From NCBI GenBank assembly GCA_963808775.1, contig CAWEGR010000007.1:1-64000 (forward strand): a stretch of 64,000 bases of DNA, given 5' to 3'. Numbering within the stretch: the first letter of the stretch is position 1; each line of letters begins with the position of its first letter. Below the pieces are notes generated by a model. That model saw only the letters and a program-made list of their open reading frames with translations. It searched no databases and had not been told where the DNA came from. Positions 39,453-48,590 of the stretch are shown in pieces. A program made the translations under genes and the position numbers. The stretch comes from JACVRW01 sp963808775. Lineage in GTDB: Bacteria; Actinomycetota; Thermoleophilia; Solirubrobacterales; Thermoleophilaceae.

Positions 39453-40860
39453 TCAGGCGAAGCTGAGCGCATAGGCGGCGAAGGCCGCGCAGAGCAGCCC
39501 GAGGCCCACGTAGTCGGATCGCCGGAGCAGGTCGGCTCGCACGGCGAGGAGGGCCAGCACCAGCAGCACGAACGGGTCGAAGTACTTCTGGTAGGAGAGC
39601 CGCACCGGCAGGGCGGCAAGCAGGAAGCAGGCGAGCAGGACGGGGGCGAGCGACAGCGGCCCCGCGCGGCGCGCGAGCAGCGCGGTGACCACGCAGCCGA
39701 GCGGCACGAGCAGCCAGAACGAGAAGCGATGAGCCGAGCAGCTCGGGGAACTCGTCCGAGAGCTTCCAGAGCCAGCCCGCGTCGCCCGCGTTGTCCGGAG
39801 TGATCGGCAGGTAGAGGAGCGGCGAGATCAGGAGCAGGGCCACCCCCGCGCCGGCCGCGAGCAGGATCAGGCGCGGGTCGAGCACGCGCCGGGCACGCGC
39901 CCGGAGCGCCCCGGTCACCTCCCGGCGCTCCGGCTTCGGGCCGGTGCCGGCCAGCGTCGCCGCCGCCACCCCGATGCCCTGCGTGCGAGCGCGCTCGAGC
40001 ACGATCGGCGCGAGCTCGCGGCTCGTCGGCTTCAGGCGCCGCAGCGCGGCGACGCCGAACAGGACCGCCCCGTAGGCGCCCATCAGCGCGATCGTGAACC
40101 CCACGCTGCGCAGCGTGAGCGCCTCGCGCGCCAGCCCGGCGCGGTCCTCGCACAGCCCGCACGAGGCGGGGTCGGCGCTCGGCGGCACGAGCCCGTCCCA
40201 CTCGAGCGCGAGCAGGCCGAGCGGGACGAGCGCCAGGACGAGGCCGCCGAGCCCCGCCACCTTGACGCCGGGCGAGGCGGGTCCCCTCACGAGGAAGAAC
40301 GCGGCGAGCGGGAGCAGCCAGACGAACGCCTGGCGGGTCAGCAGCGCGGCGCAGATCGCGAGGCAGGCGATCGCGAACGCCGCGCCGGACCCGGTCCGCC
40401 AGTGGGCGTGGACGCGCTCGATCGCGACGAGCGCGAACAGGATCGCGAGGTTGTCCGTGAGCAGCGTGAAGGACACGCCGAACACGTAGGGCGAGAGGAC
40501 GAACAGCAGCGTGAGCCAGAACGCCTGCCACGAGCCGAGCGGCGTGGCCCGCTCGAGCAGGCGCAGCAGCGCGAGCGCCATCGCGTACGAGAACAGGACG
40601 TTCAGCAGGCGCAGCTTCCAGAGCTCGAAGCCGACGAGCTCGCCCCACCAGGCGGTCAGCACGTGATAGAGCGGCGTCTGGGCCGACGGGTAGTCGGCGA
40701 GGTGGAGGCCGTCGCGGAACTGCAGGATCGTCGGAAGCTGGTACACGCGCGCATCGCTGCCGTGGAACGTGTCGATCTCGACGGTGAGGCCCTGCAGCAC
40801 GGCGATCCCGACGAGGAAGGGGAGCGCCAGCAGCAGGCGCTGGCGCCAGGCGGTGCTCAT
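39453..40860 (-). CDS. GT-C-like polytopic membrane protein (frame broken near 39732)
   Basis: A multi-spanning protein of about 468 residues. After a first helix (LLLALPFLVGIAVLQGL) an acidic loop reads DTFHGSDARVYQLPTI then SAQTPLYHVLTAWW, resembling the catalytic first loop of GT-C glycosyltransferases, perhaps of the ALG10 type. About ten more helices follow. At about 39732 the frame shifts by one inserted base, and the last helices (FSFWLLVPLGCVVTAL to AAYALSFA) are in another frame. A lipid-linked sugar transferase is a reasonable guess; the substrate is unknown. It is coupled to the EamA gene by an ATGA overlap. Confidence 0.65.
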
Positions 40861-41747
40861 CCCTCGGGCAGCGGCCGCGGCGGCCGGAAGCGCGGGACGA
40901 TCTCGACCGCCAGGATCGAGGCCATGATCAGCCCTGCGCCGAGCCAGCCCGCGGCGGTCAGCCGGTCGTCGTTCAGGAGCCAGCCGAACAACCCGGCGAA
41001 CGCGGGCTCGGAGGCCAGGATGAGCGCGGTGCGGGCCGGCGGTGCGTGCTGCTGGGCGAACGACTGCACGAAGAACCCGAGCGCGCTCGCGATCAGCGAC
41101 GTGACGATCAGAGCCGACCAGACGGTCCAGCCCTCGGGCTTCTCGAGCTGGCCGCCCACCGCCGCGATCGCGAGGCAGATCAGGCCCACCACGCCGAGCT
41201 GGATCGCGAGCAGCGCGCCCACGTCGTAGAGGCGCACCGCGCGCGCCGTGGCGAGGATGTGCGCGGCGAGCGAGAACGCGCACAGCAGCACGAGGCCGTC
41301 GCCACGCAGCGTGAACTCGCCGCCGACGCCCGAGAGCAGATAGAGGCCGAGCATCGACGTTCCCGCCGCCACCCAGACGAGCGCCGGCACGCGGTCGCGC
41401 AGGAAGACCGCGCCGAGCACCGGCGTCAGCACCACGAACAGGCCGGTGATGAACCCGGTGTTCGACGCGCTCGTGTGCTCGAGCCCGAGCGTCTGGAACA
41501 CGTAGCCGCCGCAGAGGAAGACGCCCATCACGAGCCCCGCCTGCCAGCCCTCGGCGGGCAGCTCCCGCAGGCGCTTCCAGAAGATCGCGGCGACGATCGC
41601 CGACGCCGGGATGAACCGGTAGGCGAGGAACGCCATCGCCGGCAGCAGGGCGATCGCGTCCTTGACCATCACGAAGGTGAGGCCCCAGACGGACGCGATC
41701 GCGATCAGCGCCAGCTCGGAGCCGCGGCGCAGCCAGGTCTCGCTCAT
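40857..41747 (-). CDS. EamA/DMT-family transporter
   Basis: A 296-residue transporter with ten predicted helices in two EamA repeats. The first (SVWGLTFVMVKDAIALLP, FLAYRFIPASAIVAAIF, TGFITGLFVVLTPVLGAVFL) is mirrored in the second (ALGFFVQSFAQQHAPPART, LASEPAFAGLFGWLLND). These usually export amino acids or other metabolites; the substrate cannot be predicted. The start at MSETWLRR overlaps the nth stop by 4 nt, which argues against an ATG ten codons upstream. Confidence 0.88.
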   Translation of the reverse strand: MSETWLRRGSELALIAIASVWGLTFVMVKDAIALLPAMAFLAYRFIPASAIVAAIFWKRLRELPAEGWQAGLVMGVFLCGGYVFQTLGLEHTSASNTGFITGLFVVLTPVLGAVFLRDRVPALVWVAAGTSMLGLYLLSGVGGEFTLRGDGLVLLCAFSLAAHILATARAVRLYDVGALLAIQLGVVGLICLAIAAVGGQLEKPEGWTVWSALIVTSLIASALGFFVQSFAQQHAPPARTALILASEPAFAGLFGWLLNDDRLTAAGWLGAGLIMASILAVEIVPRFRPPRPLPEG

Positions 41748-42406
41748 GCGGAGAGCCGCCGCCTGCCCTCTGGGCACATGCGCCTGAGCGGGCAGCGCTC
41801 GCAGTCGGGCGAGCGCGCGCCGCAGGTCCTCCGCCCGTGACGGATCAGGAGCACGTGGGTCTCGTAGGCCTCCTCGCCGTCGCGGCCCGCGAGCCGCAGC
41901 AGCTCGTCGTGCGCCTCCTCGAGCGGCGCCCGCTCGCGCCAGAGGCCGAGCCGCGTTCCCACCCGGTACACGTGCGTGTCGACCGGGACGTCCGGCCGGC
42001 CGAACGCGAACAGCAGCACGCAGGCCGCCGTCTTGCGCCCCACGCCCGGCAGCTCCATCAGCGCGTCGCGCGCCTCGCCGAGCGGCGCCTCCTCCATCCA
42101 GGCGAGGTCGTCGCCGTCGAGCGCCTCGAGGATCTGCCGGATGCGGACGGCCTTCGTCGGCGCGAGCCCCCCGGGCCGGATCGCATCCTCGATCTCGCTC
42201 ACGGGCGCCGCGCGCACCGCGTCCCAGCTCGGGAAGCGCTCCGTGAGCCGTCCGTAGGCCACGTCGCGGTTGCGGTCATTGGTGTTCTGGGAGAGGACGG
42301 TGAGCACGAGCTCGTCCACCGGCCGGCGGTGGGGGCGCAGGACGGGACGCCCGTACTCCCTGCGGAGGCGGTCGCGGATCCGTGCCAGCCTGCGGCGGTC
42401 GGCCAT
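41744..42406 (-). CDS. nth: Endonuclease III
   Basis: A 220-residue DNA glycosylase/AP lyase for oxidised pyrimidines. The HhH motif with catalytic Lys is LPGVGRKTAACVLLF, and the catalytic Asp is in VPVDTHVYRVGTRLG. The C-terminal 4Fe-4S cluster has Cys spaced 6-2-5 (CGARSPDCERCPLRRMC). VLSQNTNDRNRD is the usual N-terminal motif. TACCAT lies 9 nt before the ATG. It shares a 27-bp intergenic region with the divergent hydrolase and is coupled to the EamA gene. Confidence 0.93.
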   Translation of the reverse strand: MADRRRLARIRDRLRREYGRPVLRPHRRPVDELVLTVLSQNTNDRNRDVAYGRLTERFPSWDAVRAAPVSEIEDAIRPGGLAPTKAVRIRQILEALDGDDLAWMEEAPLGEARDALMELPGVGRKTAACVLLFAFGRPDVPVDTHVYRVGTRLGLWRERAPLEEAHDELLRLAGRDGEEAYETHVLLIRHGRRTCGARSPDCERCPLRRMCPEGRRRLSA

Positions 42407-42415
42407 GGTCGCGTG

Positions 42416-42425
42416 ATGGTATGAA
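42416..42425. promoter_or_regulatory. Overlapping divergent -10 boxes of nth and the hydrolase gene
   Basis: TACCAT (minus, 42421-42416) lies 9 nt before the nth ATG. TATGAA (plus, 42420-42425) lies 8 nt before the hydrolase GTG. They share two bases, so polymerases cannot bind both at once and the two genes should compete. The plus-strand box lacks the final T. Confidence 0.4.
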
Positions 42426-42433
42426 CCCGCGCC

Positions 42434-43201
42434 GTGGAGGTAGCCGAACGGCACACGGAGGTGGCCGGCCTCGAGACGCACTGGCTGCAGGCGGGCGACA
42501 CGCCCGTCCTCTACGTGCACGGCGTGCCGACGAGCTCGAGCGACTGGCGGCCGTTCCTCGAAAGGACGGGCGGCGTGGCGCCCGACCTGCCCGGCTTCGG
42601 CCGCTCCGCGAAGCCCGCCGAGTTCGACTACTCGATCGCCGGCTACGACAGCTTCCTCGAGGCGTTCGCCGCGCACGCCGGCCTCGAGCGCTTCTCCCTC
42701 GTCGTCCACGACTTCGGCGGCATGGCGCTCGCGCTCGCCCAGCGCTTCCCCGAGCGGATCGAGAAGCTCGTGCTGTTCACGACCCTGCCGCTCCTGCCCG
42801 GCTACCGCTGGCACCGCGTGGCGCGCGGCTGGCGCACGCCCGTGGTCGGCGAGCTGATGATGGGCTTCACCACGCGCCGGGGCCTCCGCCGCGAGATGCC
42901 CCGGGAGCTCGCCGACGCCGCCTGGGAGCACTTCGACCAGGGCACCCAGCGGGCGATCCTGAAGCTCTACCGCGCCACGCCGCCCGAGCTGCTCGAGCCC
43001 GCCGGCGCCCGCCTCGGCGAGCTGCGCGCGCCGGCGCTGATCCTCTGGCCCACGGACGATCCCTACATCGACGCGAGCTTCGGCCAGGCCTACGCCGACG
43101 CGCTCGGCGGGGAGACGGAACTCGAGCTCGTCGAGGGCGGTCATTGGACCTGGCACGACAGGCCCGACCTCGTCGAGCGGACGGCGGCCTTCCTGGCCTG
43201 A
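42434..43201 (+). CDS. Alpha/beta hydrolase, haloalkane dehalogenase/epoxide hydrolase type
   Basis: A 255-residue alpha/beta hydrolase. The oxyanion motif is YVHGVPTSSSDWRPF and the nucleophile is an Asp in LVVHDFGGMALALA, which points to dehalogenases or epoxide hydrolases rather than esterases (Ser). The catalytic His is in VEGGHWTWHDRP and a likely acid in WPTDDPYIDASF. DFGG instead of DWGG removes the usual halide-binding Trp, so an epoxide hydrolase or other C-X hydrolase is as likely. The GTG start fits the -10 spacing. Confidence 0.82.
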   Translation: MEVAERHTEVAGLETHWLQAGDTPVLYVHGVPTSSSDWRPFLERTGGVAPDLPGFGRSAKPAEFDYSIAGYDSFLEAFAAHAGLERFSLVVHDFGGMALALAQRFPERIEKLVLFTTLPLLPGYRWHRVARGWRTPVVGELMMGFTTRRGLRREMPRELADAAWEHFDQGTQRAILKLYRATPPELLEPAGARLGELRAPALILWPTDDPYIDASFGQAYADALGGETELELVEGGHWTWHDRPDLVERTAAFLA

Positions 43202-43226
43202 AAATCTCACTAGGGTGTCGAGCGTC

Positions 43227-44927
43227 GTGCTGCGCGCCGTGCTGTCCGCCGTCACGGCGCCGCCTCGCGCCCTGCAGGCCGAGGAGGCGCCGCCCGCCCG
43301 CGCCCGCCGCGTGAAGCGCTGGTTCGGGCGCATCGACCCATGGCATGTCGCGCCGATCGCGATCGCCCTCCTGTTCGCGATCGTCTACCTGATCTGGCAG
43401 CCGCGCACGGTCGATCTCGCGGCGCACACCTTCCGCGCCGACCTGTTCGGCGAGGAGGGCTTCACGATCTGGAACGGCCTCTGGTACGGCGGCCACCACA
43501 CGCCGGCCTACTCGATCATCTCGCCCCCGCTTGCCTGGCTCCTGTCCCCGCCGGTCGCGCTGGCGCTCGCGGCCGTGGCGTCGGCGGCCCTGTTCCCGCC
43601 CCTCGCGCGCGGCCACTTCGGCGACGAGCGAGCGCGCTGGGGCTCGATCTGGTTCGGGGCCGGCACGGCCACGCTGCTGTTCACGAGCCGCCTGCCATTC
43701 GCGATCGGCGTGGCGTTCGGCCTGGCCGCCCTGCTCGCGCTGCAGCGCCACCGCTACGCGTGGGCGATCGTGTTCGCGATCCTCTGCCCGCTCGGCAGCC
43801 CGGTGGCCGGGCTGTTCCTCGCGATGGCGGGCGTGGCGTACGCGATCGCCGAGCGCCACAACAGGGTCAACCGCAGCGAGGGCATCGCGATCGCGGCCGC
43901 GGCCTTCATCCCGCCGATCTTCCTCTCGTGGGCCTTCCCCGAGGGTGGCTGGGCGCCGTTCCCCGAGTCCGCCTACCAGCCGATCCCGCTGTTCTGCCTC
44001 GCCTGCTTCTTCCTGTTGCCGCGCAAGGAGGCCGCGCTGCGCTGGGGCCTGCTCCTCTACGGCCTCGGCGCGACCCTCGCGCTGGCGCTCGAGACGCCCA
44101 TGGGCGGCAACGCCGTTCGCCTGGGCGCGCTGTTCGGCGGGCCGGTGATGCTGTGCGCGCTCTGGGGCAGGCACTGGCGCCGGCCGTTGCTGACCATTCC
44201 GCTCTTGGCGGTCGGCTTCGCCTCGCTCGCGTTCTGGCAGTGGTCGCCCGCCGTGCGCGACGTCATCAAGTATCTGGAGGACCCCGCCGCGAAGTCCGAC
44301 TACTTCGAGCCGCTGCGCCAGTTCCTGTTCAAGCTGCCCGATCAGCGGCGCATCGAGATCCCGTTCACGCGCTCCCACTGGGAGGGCGCCGAGGTGGCGA
44401 CGGAGCAGGCACTCGCCCGCGGCTGGCTGCGCCAGCTCGACACCGGGCTGCACCCGATCTTCTATCGCGAGGGGGCGCTCAACCGGCTCACATACGCGAG
44501 CTGGCTCGCCGACAACGCCGTCCGCTACGTGGCGCTCCCGAGCGCGAAGCCCGACAAGAGCTCGTACGGCGAGCGCGCGCTGATCGAGCGCGGGCTTCCC
44601 TACCTGAAGCTGCGCTGGAAGTCGGACGACTGGCGCGTCTACGACGTGCTCCTGCCCGCTCCGATCGTCGTCCCGCGCGGGGACGCCCGCATCTCGCTCG
44701 AGCAGATGCAGTCCGACGAGCTGCTGCTCGACGTGAAGAACCCGGGCGAGGCGGTCGTCAAGGTGCGCTGGACGCCCTACTGGTTCGCCTCGAACGCCTG
44801 CGTCGAGCCGTACGGCGACTGGACCAAGGTGATCGCGGACGAGGTCGGCTTCGTGCGGCTCTCGACGCGCTTCGCGCCCGAGCGCCTGTTCCAGCGCGGA
44901 CGTCGTTGCGACGACAGCTCCGGATAG
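43227..44927 (+). CDS. Large polytopic membrane protein
   Basis: About 566 residues with roughly ten membrane helices (VAPIAIALLFAIVYLIW, LALAAVASAALFPPLA and others to LLTIPLLAVGFASLAFW at about 345), then a soluble 220-residue C-terminal domain (RRIEIPFTRSHWEGAEVAT, NRLTYASWLADNAVRYVALP). The layout resembles GT-C-type or 6-pyruvoyl-tetrahydropterin-synthase-related membrane proteins, but I do not recognise it firmly. GTG at 43227 is preferred over 43215 because a TAGGGT -10 (43211-43216) overlaps the earlier one. Its TAG stop is part of the next gene's -10. Inositol-lipid neighbours suggest a membrane lipid role. Confidence 0.6.
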   Translation: MLRAVLSAVTAPPRALQAEEAPPARARRVKRWFGRIDPWHVAPIAIALLFAIVYLIWQPRTVDLAAHTFRADLFGEEGFTIWNGLWYGGHHTPAYSIISPPLAWLLSPPVALALAAVASAALFPPLARGHFGDERARWGSIWFGAGTATLLFTSRLPFAIGVAFGLAALLALQRHRYAWAIVFAILCPLGSPVAGLFLAMAGVAYAIAERHNRVNRSEGIAIAAAAFIPPIFLSWAFPEGGWAPFPESAYQPIPLFCLACFFLLPRKEAALRWGLLLYGLGATLALALETPMGGNAVRLGALFGGPVMLCALWGRHWRRPLLTIPLLAVGFASLAFWQWSPAVRDVIKYLEDPAAKSDYFEPLRQFLFKLPDQRRIEIPFTRSHWEGAEVATEQALARGWLRQLDTGLHPIFYREGALNRLTYASWLADNAVRYVALPSAKPDKSSYGERALIERGLPYLKLRWKSDDWRVYDVLLPAPIVVPRGDARISLEQMQSDELLLDVKNPGEAVVKVRWTPYWFASNACVEPYGDWTKVIADEVGFVRLSTRFAPERLFQRGRRCDDSSG

Positions 44928-44930
44928 GCT
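44925..44930 (+). promoter_or_regulatory. -10 box of the PAP2 gene, built on the upstream stop codon
   Basis: TAGGCT, 8 nt before the GTG; the TAG is the stop codon of the preceding membrane-protein gene. Leaderless transcription is predicted. Confidence 0.5.
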
Positions 44931-44938
44931 GTGCGGTC

Positions 44939-45748
44939 GTGCTGCGCACCCACCCCGTCTACCGGCAGCTGATCCGAGTCTGGCGTCAGACGGGACGCTG
45001 GCTGCCCGGCGGCTGGCTCGACGCGATCCGCCAGCTCGCCCTGTTCGCTGGCGCGTACTACCTCTACCGGATCGTGCGCGGCATCGTGGACGGGCAGGAG
45101 GGCATCGCGTTCGAGAACGCCCGCGCCCTGGTCGACGCGGAGCGCTCGCTCGGCCTCTTCTTCGAGCCCGGCCTGCAGGCATGGGCCAGGGGCGAGGAGT
45201 GGCTCATGTGGTTCGCCAACACGATGTACGTCAACTCGCACTTCGTCGTGACCACGACGTTCCTGATCTGGCTCTATCTCGCGCGCAACCACGCCTACTA
45301 CTTCGTGCGCAACATGTTCATGGTCGCGATGGGCCTGGCGCTCGTGGGCTACGTCGCCTTCCCGACCGCGCCGCCGCGCTTCCTCCCGGAATGGGGCTTC
45401 ACGGACTCCGTCGCGAACTTCGTCGGCGAGACCGCCGAGCAGAGCGCCAACGTGCTCTACAACCCGTTCGCCGCCGTGCCGAGCATGCACGTGGCCTTCG
45501 CGCTGATGATCGCCGTGCCCGCGTTCGTCCTCGTGAAGCATCGGATCTTCAAGGTCTTCTGGGCGGTCTATCCGTCGATCGTGACCTTCGTGGTGATCGT
45601 CACCGCGAACCACTTCTGGCTCGACGCCGCCCTCGGCGCCCTCGTTGCCGCCGTCTCGGCCTACGCGGCCGGCGCGGCCTTCGCCCGCGCGCGGCCCGAC
45701 GCCTGGGCCTGGCGGACCGAGCGATCGGCCGCCAAGGCACCCGCGTGA
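44939..45748 (+). CDS. PAP2-superfamily membrane phosphatase/transferase
   Basis: A 269-residue protein with about six helices. The PAP2-like motifs are VPSMHVAFALMIAV (first catalytic His) and TANHFWLDAALGALV (second His and Asp). This arrangement resembles inositol-phosphotransferases of the Aur1/IPC-synthase branch more than plain phosphatidate phosphatases. With a CDP-alcohol transferase overlapping it (GTGA) and Ino1 next, a role in phosphatidylinositol formation, as phosphatase of phosphatidylinositol phosphate or as an inositol-phosphate transferase, is a reasonable inference. Confidence 0.8.
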   Translation: MLRTHPVYRQLIRVWRQTGRWLPGGWLDAIRQLALFAGAYYLYRIVRGIVDGQEGIAFENARALVDAERSLGLFFEPGLQAWARGEEWLMWFANTMYVNSHFVVTTTFLIWLYLARNHAYYFVRNMFMVAMGLALVGYVAFPTAPPRFLPEWGFTDSVANFVGETAEQSANVLYNPFAAVPSMHVAFALMIAVPAFVLVKHRIFKVFWAVYPSIVTFVVIVTANHFWLDAALGALVAAVSAYAAGAAFARARPDAWAWRTERSAAKAPA

Positions 45749-46380
45749 GCAGCCCCGAGCGAGCGCCCACGCCGAGACCGGCCGCCAAGGCCGCCGAGCT
45801 CCGCACCGTCGCGCGCGACCGGCTGATCGAGTCGCGCCTGACGCCGAATGCGATCTCGATCACGGGCCTGATCGGGAACATCGTCGCCGCCGTCCTGATC
45901 TTCGAGAACCACTTCGTGCTCGGCGGCGTGGCCTTCATCCTCGGCTCCGTCTGCGACATGATGGACGGCCGCTACTCGCGCATGTCCGGCAAGGGCACGC
46001 CGTTCGGCGCGTTCCTCGACTCGACGCTCGATCGCGTATCCGAGGGAATCGTGCTGACCGCGGTCGCGGCGTACTTCGCGCAGATCCAGGACGACCTCGC
46101 CACGGCGGCCACGGTGCTCACCGTGGTGGGCTCGTTCTCCGTGTCCTACACGCGTGCGCGGGCCGAGGCGCTCGGCGTGGAGTGCAAGGTCGGGATCGCG
46201 TCAAGGGCGGTCCGGGTAGTTATCCTCTCGATTGGCCTCGTGTTCGGGGCTGAGGAGCTCGTGCCCGGACTGGATCTCCTCGAGCCCGCCATCTACCTGA
46301 TGGCGGCGCTGACGATCTTCACCACGTTCCAGCGCGTTCTGCACGTGCGGCGGGAGCTTCGCAAGACCGCCATCGTGTAA
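45745..46380 (+). CDS. CDP-alcohol phosphatidyltransferase (probable phosphatidylinositol phosphate synthase)
   Basis: A 211-residue membrane enzyme with the CDP-alcohol motif: Asp residues in CDMMDGRYSR, then GTPFGAFLDSTLDR, i.e. D-x2-D-G-x2-S-R ... G-x3-D-x3-D (the usual Ala before Arg is Ser). It would join CDP-diacylglycerol with an alcohol phosphate. Actinobacterial homologues use inositol-1-phosphate, and the Ino1 gene that makes it starts 76 bp downstream, so PI-phosphate synthase is the best assignment. Glycerol-phosphate as acceptor is the alternative. Confidence 0.85.
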   Translation: MSSPERAPTPRPAAKAAELRTVARDRLIESRLTPNAISITGLIGNIVAAVLIFENHFVLGGVAFILGSVCDMMDGRYSRMSGKGTPFGAFLDSTLDRVSEGIVLTAVAAYFAQIQDDLATAATVLTVVGSFSVSYTRARAEALGVECKVGIASRAVRVVILSIGLVFGAEELVPGLDLLEPAIYLMAALTIFTTFQRVLHVRRELRKTAIV

Positions 46381-46456
46381 CGACGCTGGGCTTTCCGGGT
46401 TGATGTCCGGCGGCCTCCATGGGGGGCCCGCTCCATCCCCAGGAGGAATCTGAACC

Positions 46457-47626
46457 GTGACTGACAACTCTTCGAACGGTGCGGCGCGCTACCAGACCGA
46501 CAAGGTCCGCGTCGCCATCATCGGCGTAGGCAACTGCGCCTCGTCCTTCGTGCAGGGCGTCGAGTACTACAAGGACGCCGATCCAAAGAAGCAGGTCCCC
46601 GGCCTCATGCACGTGGAGCTCGGCGGCTACCACGTCCGTGACATCGAGTTCACGGCCGCCTTCGACATCGACGCGGACAAGGTCGGCAAGGACCTGTCCG
46701 AGGCGATCTGGGCCGGCCAGAACAACACGATCAAGTTCGCCGACGTGCCGGAGCTCGGCGTGAAGGTGCACCGCGGCATGACGCACGACGGCCTCGGGCG
46801 CTACCTCAAGGAGAAGATCACGAAGGCGCCCGGCGAGACCGCCGACATCGTCGGGATCCTCAAGGAGACCAAGACCGACGTGGTCGTCTCCTATCTCCCG
46901 GTCGGCTCAGAGCAGGCGACCAAGTGGTACGTCGAGCAGGTGCTCGAGGCGGGCTGCGGGTTCGTCAACTGCATCCCGGTGTTCATCGCCGGCGAGCACT
47001 ACTGGGCCAATCGCTTCGAGAAGGCCGGCCTGCCGATCATCGGCGACGACATCAAGTCGCAGGTCGGCGCGACGATCACCCACCGTGCCCTCGCGCGGCT
47101 GTTCCACGAGCGCGGCGTGCAGCTGAAGCACACGTCTCAGCTCAACGTCGGCGGCAACATGGACTTCTACAACATGCTCGAGCGCGACCGGCTCGAGTCG
47201 AAGAAGATCTCGAAGACGCAGGCCGTGACCTCGATCATGGGCACCGAGCTGCCCGCGGACGACGTGCACGTCGGCCCCTCGGACTACGTGCCGTGGCTCA
47301 CCGACCGCAAGTGGGCGCACATCCGGCTCGAGGGCGAGGCCTTCGGCGACGTGCCGCTGATCGCCGAGATGAAGCTCGAGGTCTGGGACTCGCCGAACTC
47401 GGCGGGCATCGTCACGGACGCCGTCCGCTGCTGCAAGCTCGCCCTGAACCACGGTCTCGGCGGGCCGATCGCCGGCGCGTCCGCGTACCTCATGAAGTCG
47501 CCGCCCGTGCAGCACCCCGACCCCGTCGCGCGCGACATGGTCGAGGACTTCATCAAGGAGTACGGGGGCGCCCCGAAGCTCCCCGGCAAGGCGAAGGTCA
47601 AGGGGAAGGCGAAGGCGGCGAAGTAG
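46457..47626 (+). CDS. ino1: myo-Inositol-1-phosphate synthase
   Basis: Ino1 isomerises glucose-6-phosphate to inositol-1-phosphate with NAD+. The 389-residue protein has the NAD-binding VRVAIIGVGNCASSFVQG (about 16-33), VVSYLPVGSEQATKWYVEQ, CIPVFIAG, IIGDDIKSQVGATITHRALA and QLNVGGNMDFYNML, all core Ino1 motifs. Its length fits the short actinobacterial form. AGGAGG lies 10 nt before the GTG, so unlike many neighbours it has a leader; the 76 bp upstream include a GGCC-rich potential hairpin. The Lys/Gly-rich tail overlaps the convergent nitrilase gene by 29 bp. Confidence 0.95.
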   Translation: MTDNSSNGAARYQTDKVRVAIIGVGNCASSFVQGVEYYKDADPKKQVPGLMHVELGGYHVRDIEFTAAFDIDADKVGKDLSEAIWAGQNNTIKFADVPELGVKVHRGMTHDGLGRYLKEKITKAPGETADIVGILKETKTDVVVSYLPVGSEQATKWYVEQVLEAGCGFVNCIPVFIAGEHYWANRFEKAGLPIIGDDIKSQVGATITHRALARLFHERGVQLKHTSQLNVGGNMDFYNMLERDRLESKKISKTQAVTSIMGTELPADDVHVGPSDYVPWLTDRKWAHIRLEGEAFGDVPLIAEMKLEVWDSPNSAGIVTDAVRCCKLALNHGLGGPIAGASAYLMKSPPVQHPDPVARDMVEDFIKEYGGAPKLPGKAKVKGKAKAAK

Positions 47627-48554
47627 TCGCGTCGGCCGGCTCGGCCGGCGGCTCGCCCAGCGAGCGGGTGAAGTACGGCACCTCATAGTGGCCGACTGCG
47701 TCGAACCAGCGCTTGGCATGCAGCCCGCGCCGGAGGTCGCAGTCGGCCACGAGCATTCCCTCCTCGCCGTACAGCGGGCCCGCGATCGGATCACCCCATT
47801 CGGGGTCGACGATCACGGCTCCTCCGTTGCCGAACGGGTCCCTGCCCTCGGGCAGCTCGACCGGGAAGTCGTCCGGGAAGGCCGAGCGCGGGATGAACTG
47901 GGGGACGGAGACGACGAACGCGCCCGACTCGATCGCGATGTGCCGCATGCTGGCCTGCCAGCCGTCGGAGTCGTCGGCGGTCGGCGCCACCCAGATCTGC
48001 GGACCGCCGCGGTAGACCGCCCAGCGCGCCAGCGGCATCCGGTTCTCCCAGCAGATGAGACCCCCGATCCGGCCCGCGGGCGTCTCTACGACCCGGAGGT
48101 CGTCGCCCGCGCCGATGCCGTGGAAGAGCCGCTCGTGGTGGGTCGGCATCAGCTTGCGGTGCTTCCAGAGAAGCCCCTCCGGACCGATTAGGAGCAGCGA
48201 GTTGTAGAGCGTCCCCGGCCGCTCGGCCTCGCGCTCGTTCACGCCGATGACGCAGTGCAGGTCGTGCTCGGCGCAGGCGCGGGCGAGCGTGTCGACGGCC
48301 GGGCCCGGCACCTCGACGGAGCTCTCCCACATGCGCTCCCAGAGCTCGTCCGAGCCGCCGAACTCCGCCGCGCGGTGCGCCCAGGCGTTCGAGGGGTAGA
48401 GGGAGACGAAGGTCTCGGGAAGGACCGCGAGCGCCGCGCCGGAGTCGGCGGCGTCCCCGAGCAGGCGCACCGCCTTGTCGATCGTCGCGCCGGCATCGAG
48501 GATCACGGGCGTGGCCTGGATCGCCGCCACCCGGACCATGGGGAAGTCGGTCAT
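47598..48554 (-). CDS. Nitrilase-family carbon-nitrogen hydrolase
   Basis: 318 residues with the complete nitrilase triad: Glu in AVLPETFVSLYP, Lys in KHRKLMPTHHER, Cys in IGGLICWENRMPLAR. The sequence after the Cys and the overall layout point to true nitrilases (nitrile to acid) rather than amidases. ATG at 48554 is 10 nt after a TACGAT box; an ATG eight codons upstream is possible. It is divergent from the glycosyltransferase-PHP gene. Confidence 0.9.
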   Translation of the reverse strand: MTDFPMVRVAAIQATPVILDAGATIDKAVRLLGDAADSGAALAVLPETFVSLYPSNAWAHRAAEFGGSDELWERMWESSVEVPGPAVDTLARACAEHDLHCVIGVNEREAERPGTLYNSLLLIGPEGLLWKHRKLMPTHHERLFHGIGAGDDLRVVETPAGRIGGLICWENRMPLARWAVYRGGPQIWVAPTADDSDGWQASMRHIAIESGAFVVSVPQFIPRSAFPDDFPVELPEGRDPFGNGGAVIVDPEWGDPIAGPLYGEEGMLVADCDLRRGLHAKRWFDAVGHYEVPYFTRSLGEPPAEPADATTSPPSPSP

Positions 48555-48577
48555 GGGGGCCCCGATCGTAATGCCCA

Positions 48578-48583
48578 TATCCT
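48578..48583 (+). promoter_or_regulatory. -10 box of the glycosyltransferase-PHP gene
   Basis: TATCCT, 7 nt before the GTG, which supports that start and a leaderless transcript. Confidence 0.5.
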
Positions 48584-48590
48584 GCGGACG

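Noticed and set aside
43201..43216. Third copy of the clpB/dnaK box (AAAATCTCA) before the 43227 gene
   Set aside because: Only about nine bases match, and the orientation relative to transcription is reversed; probably chance.
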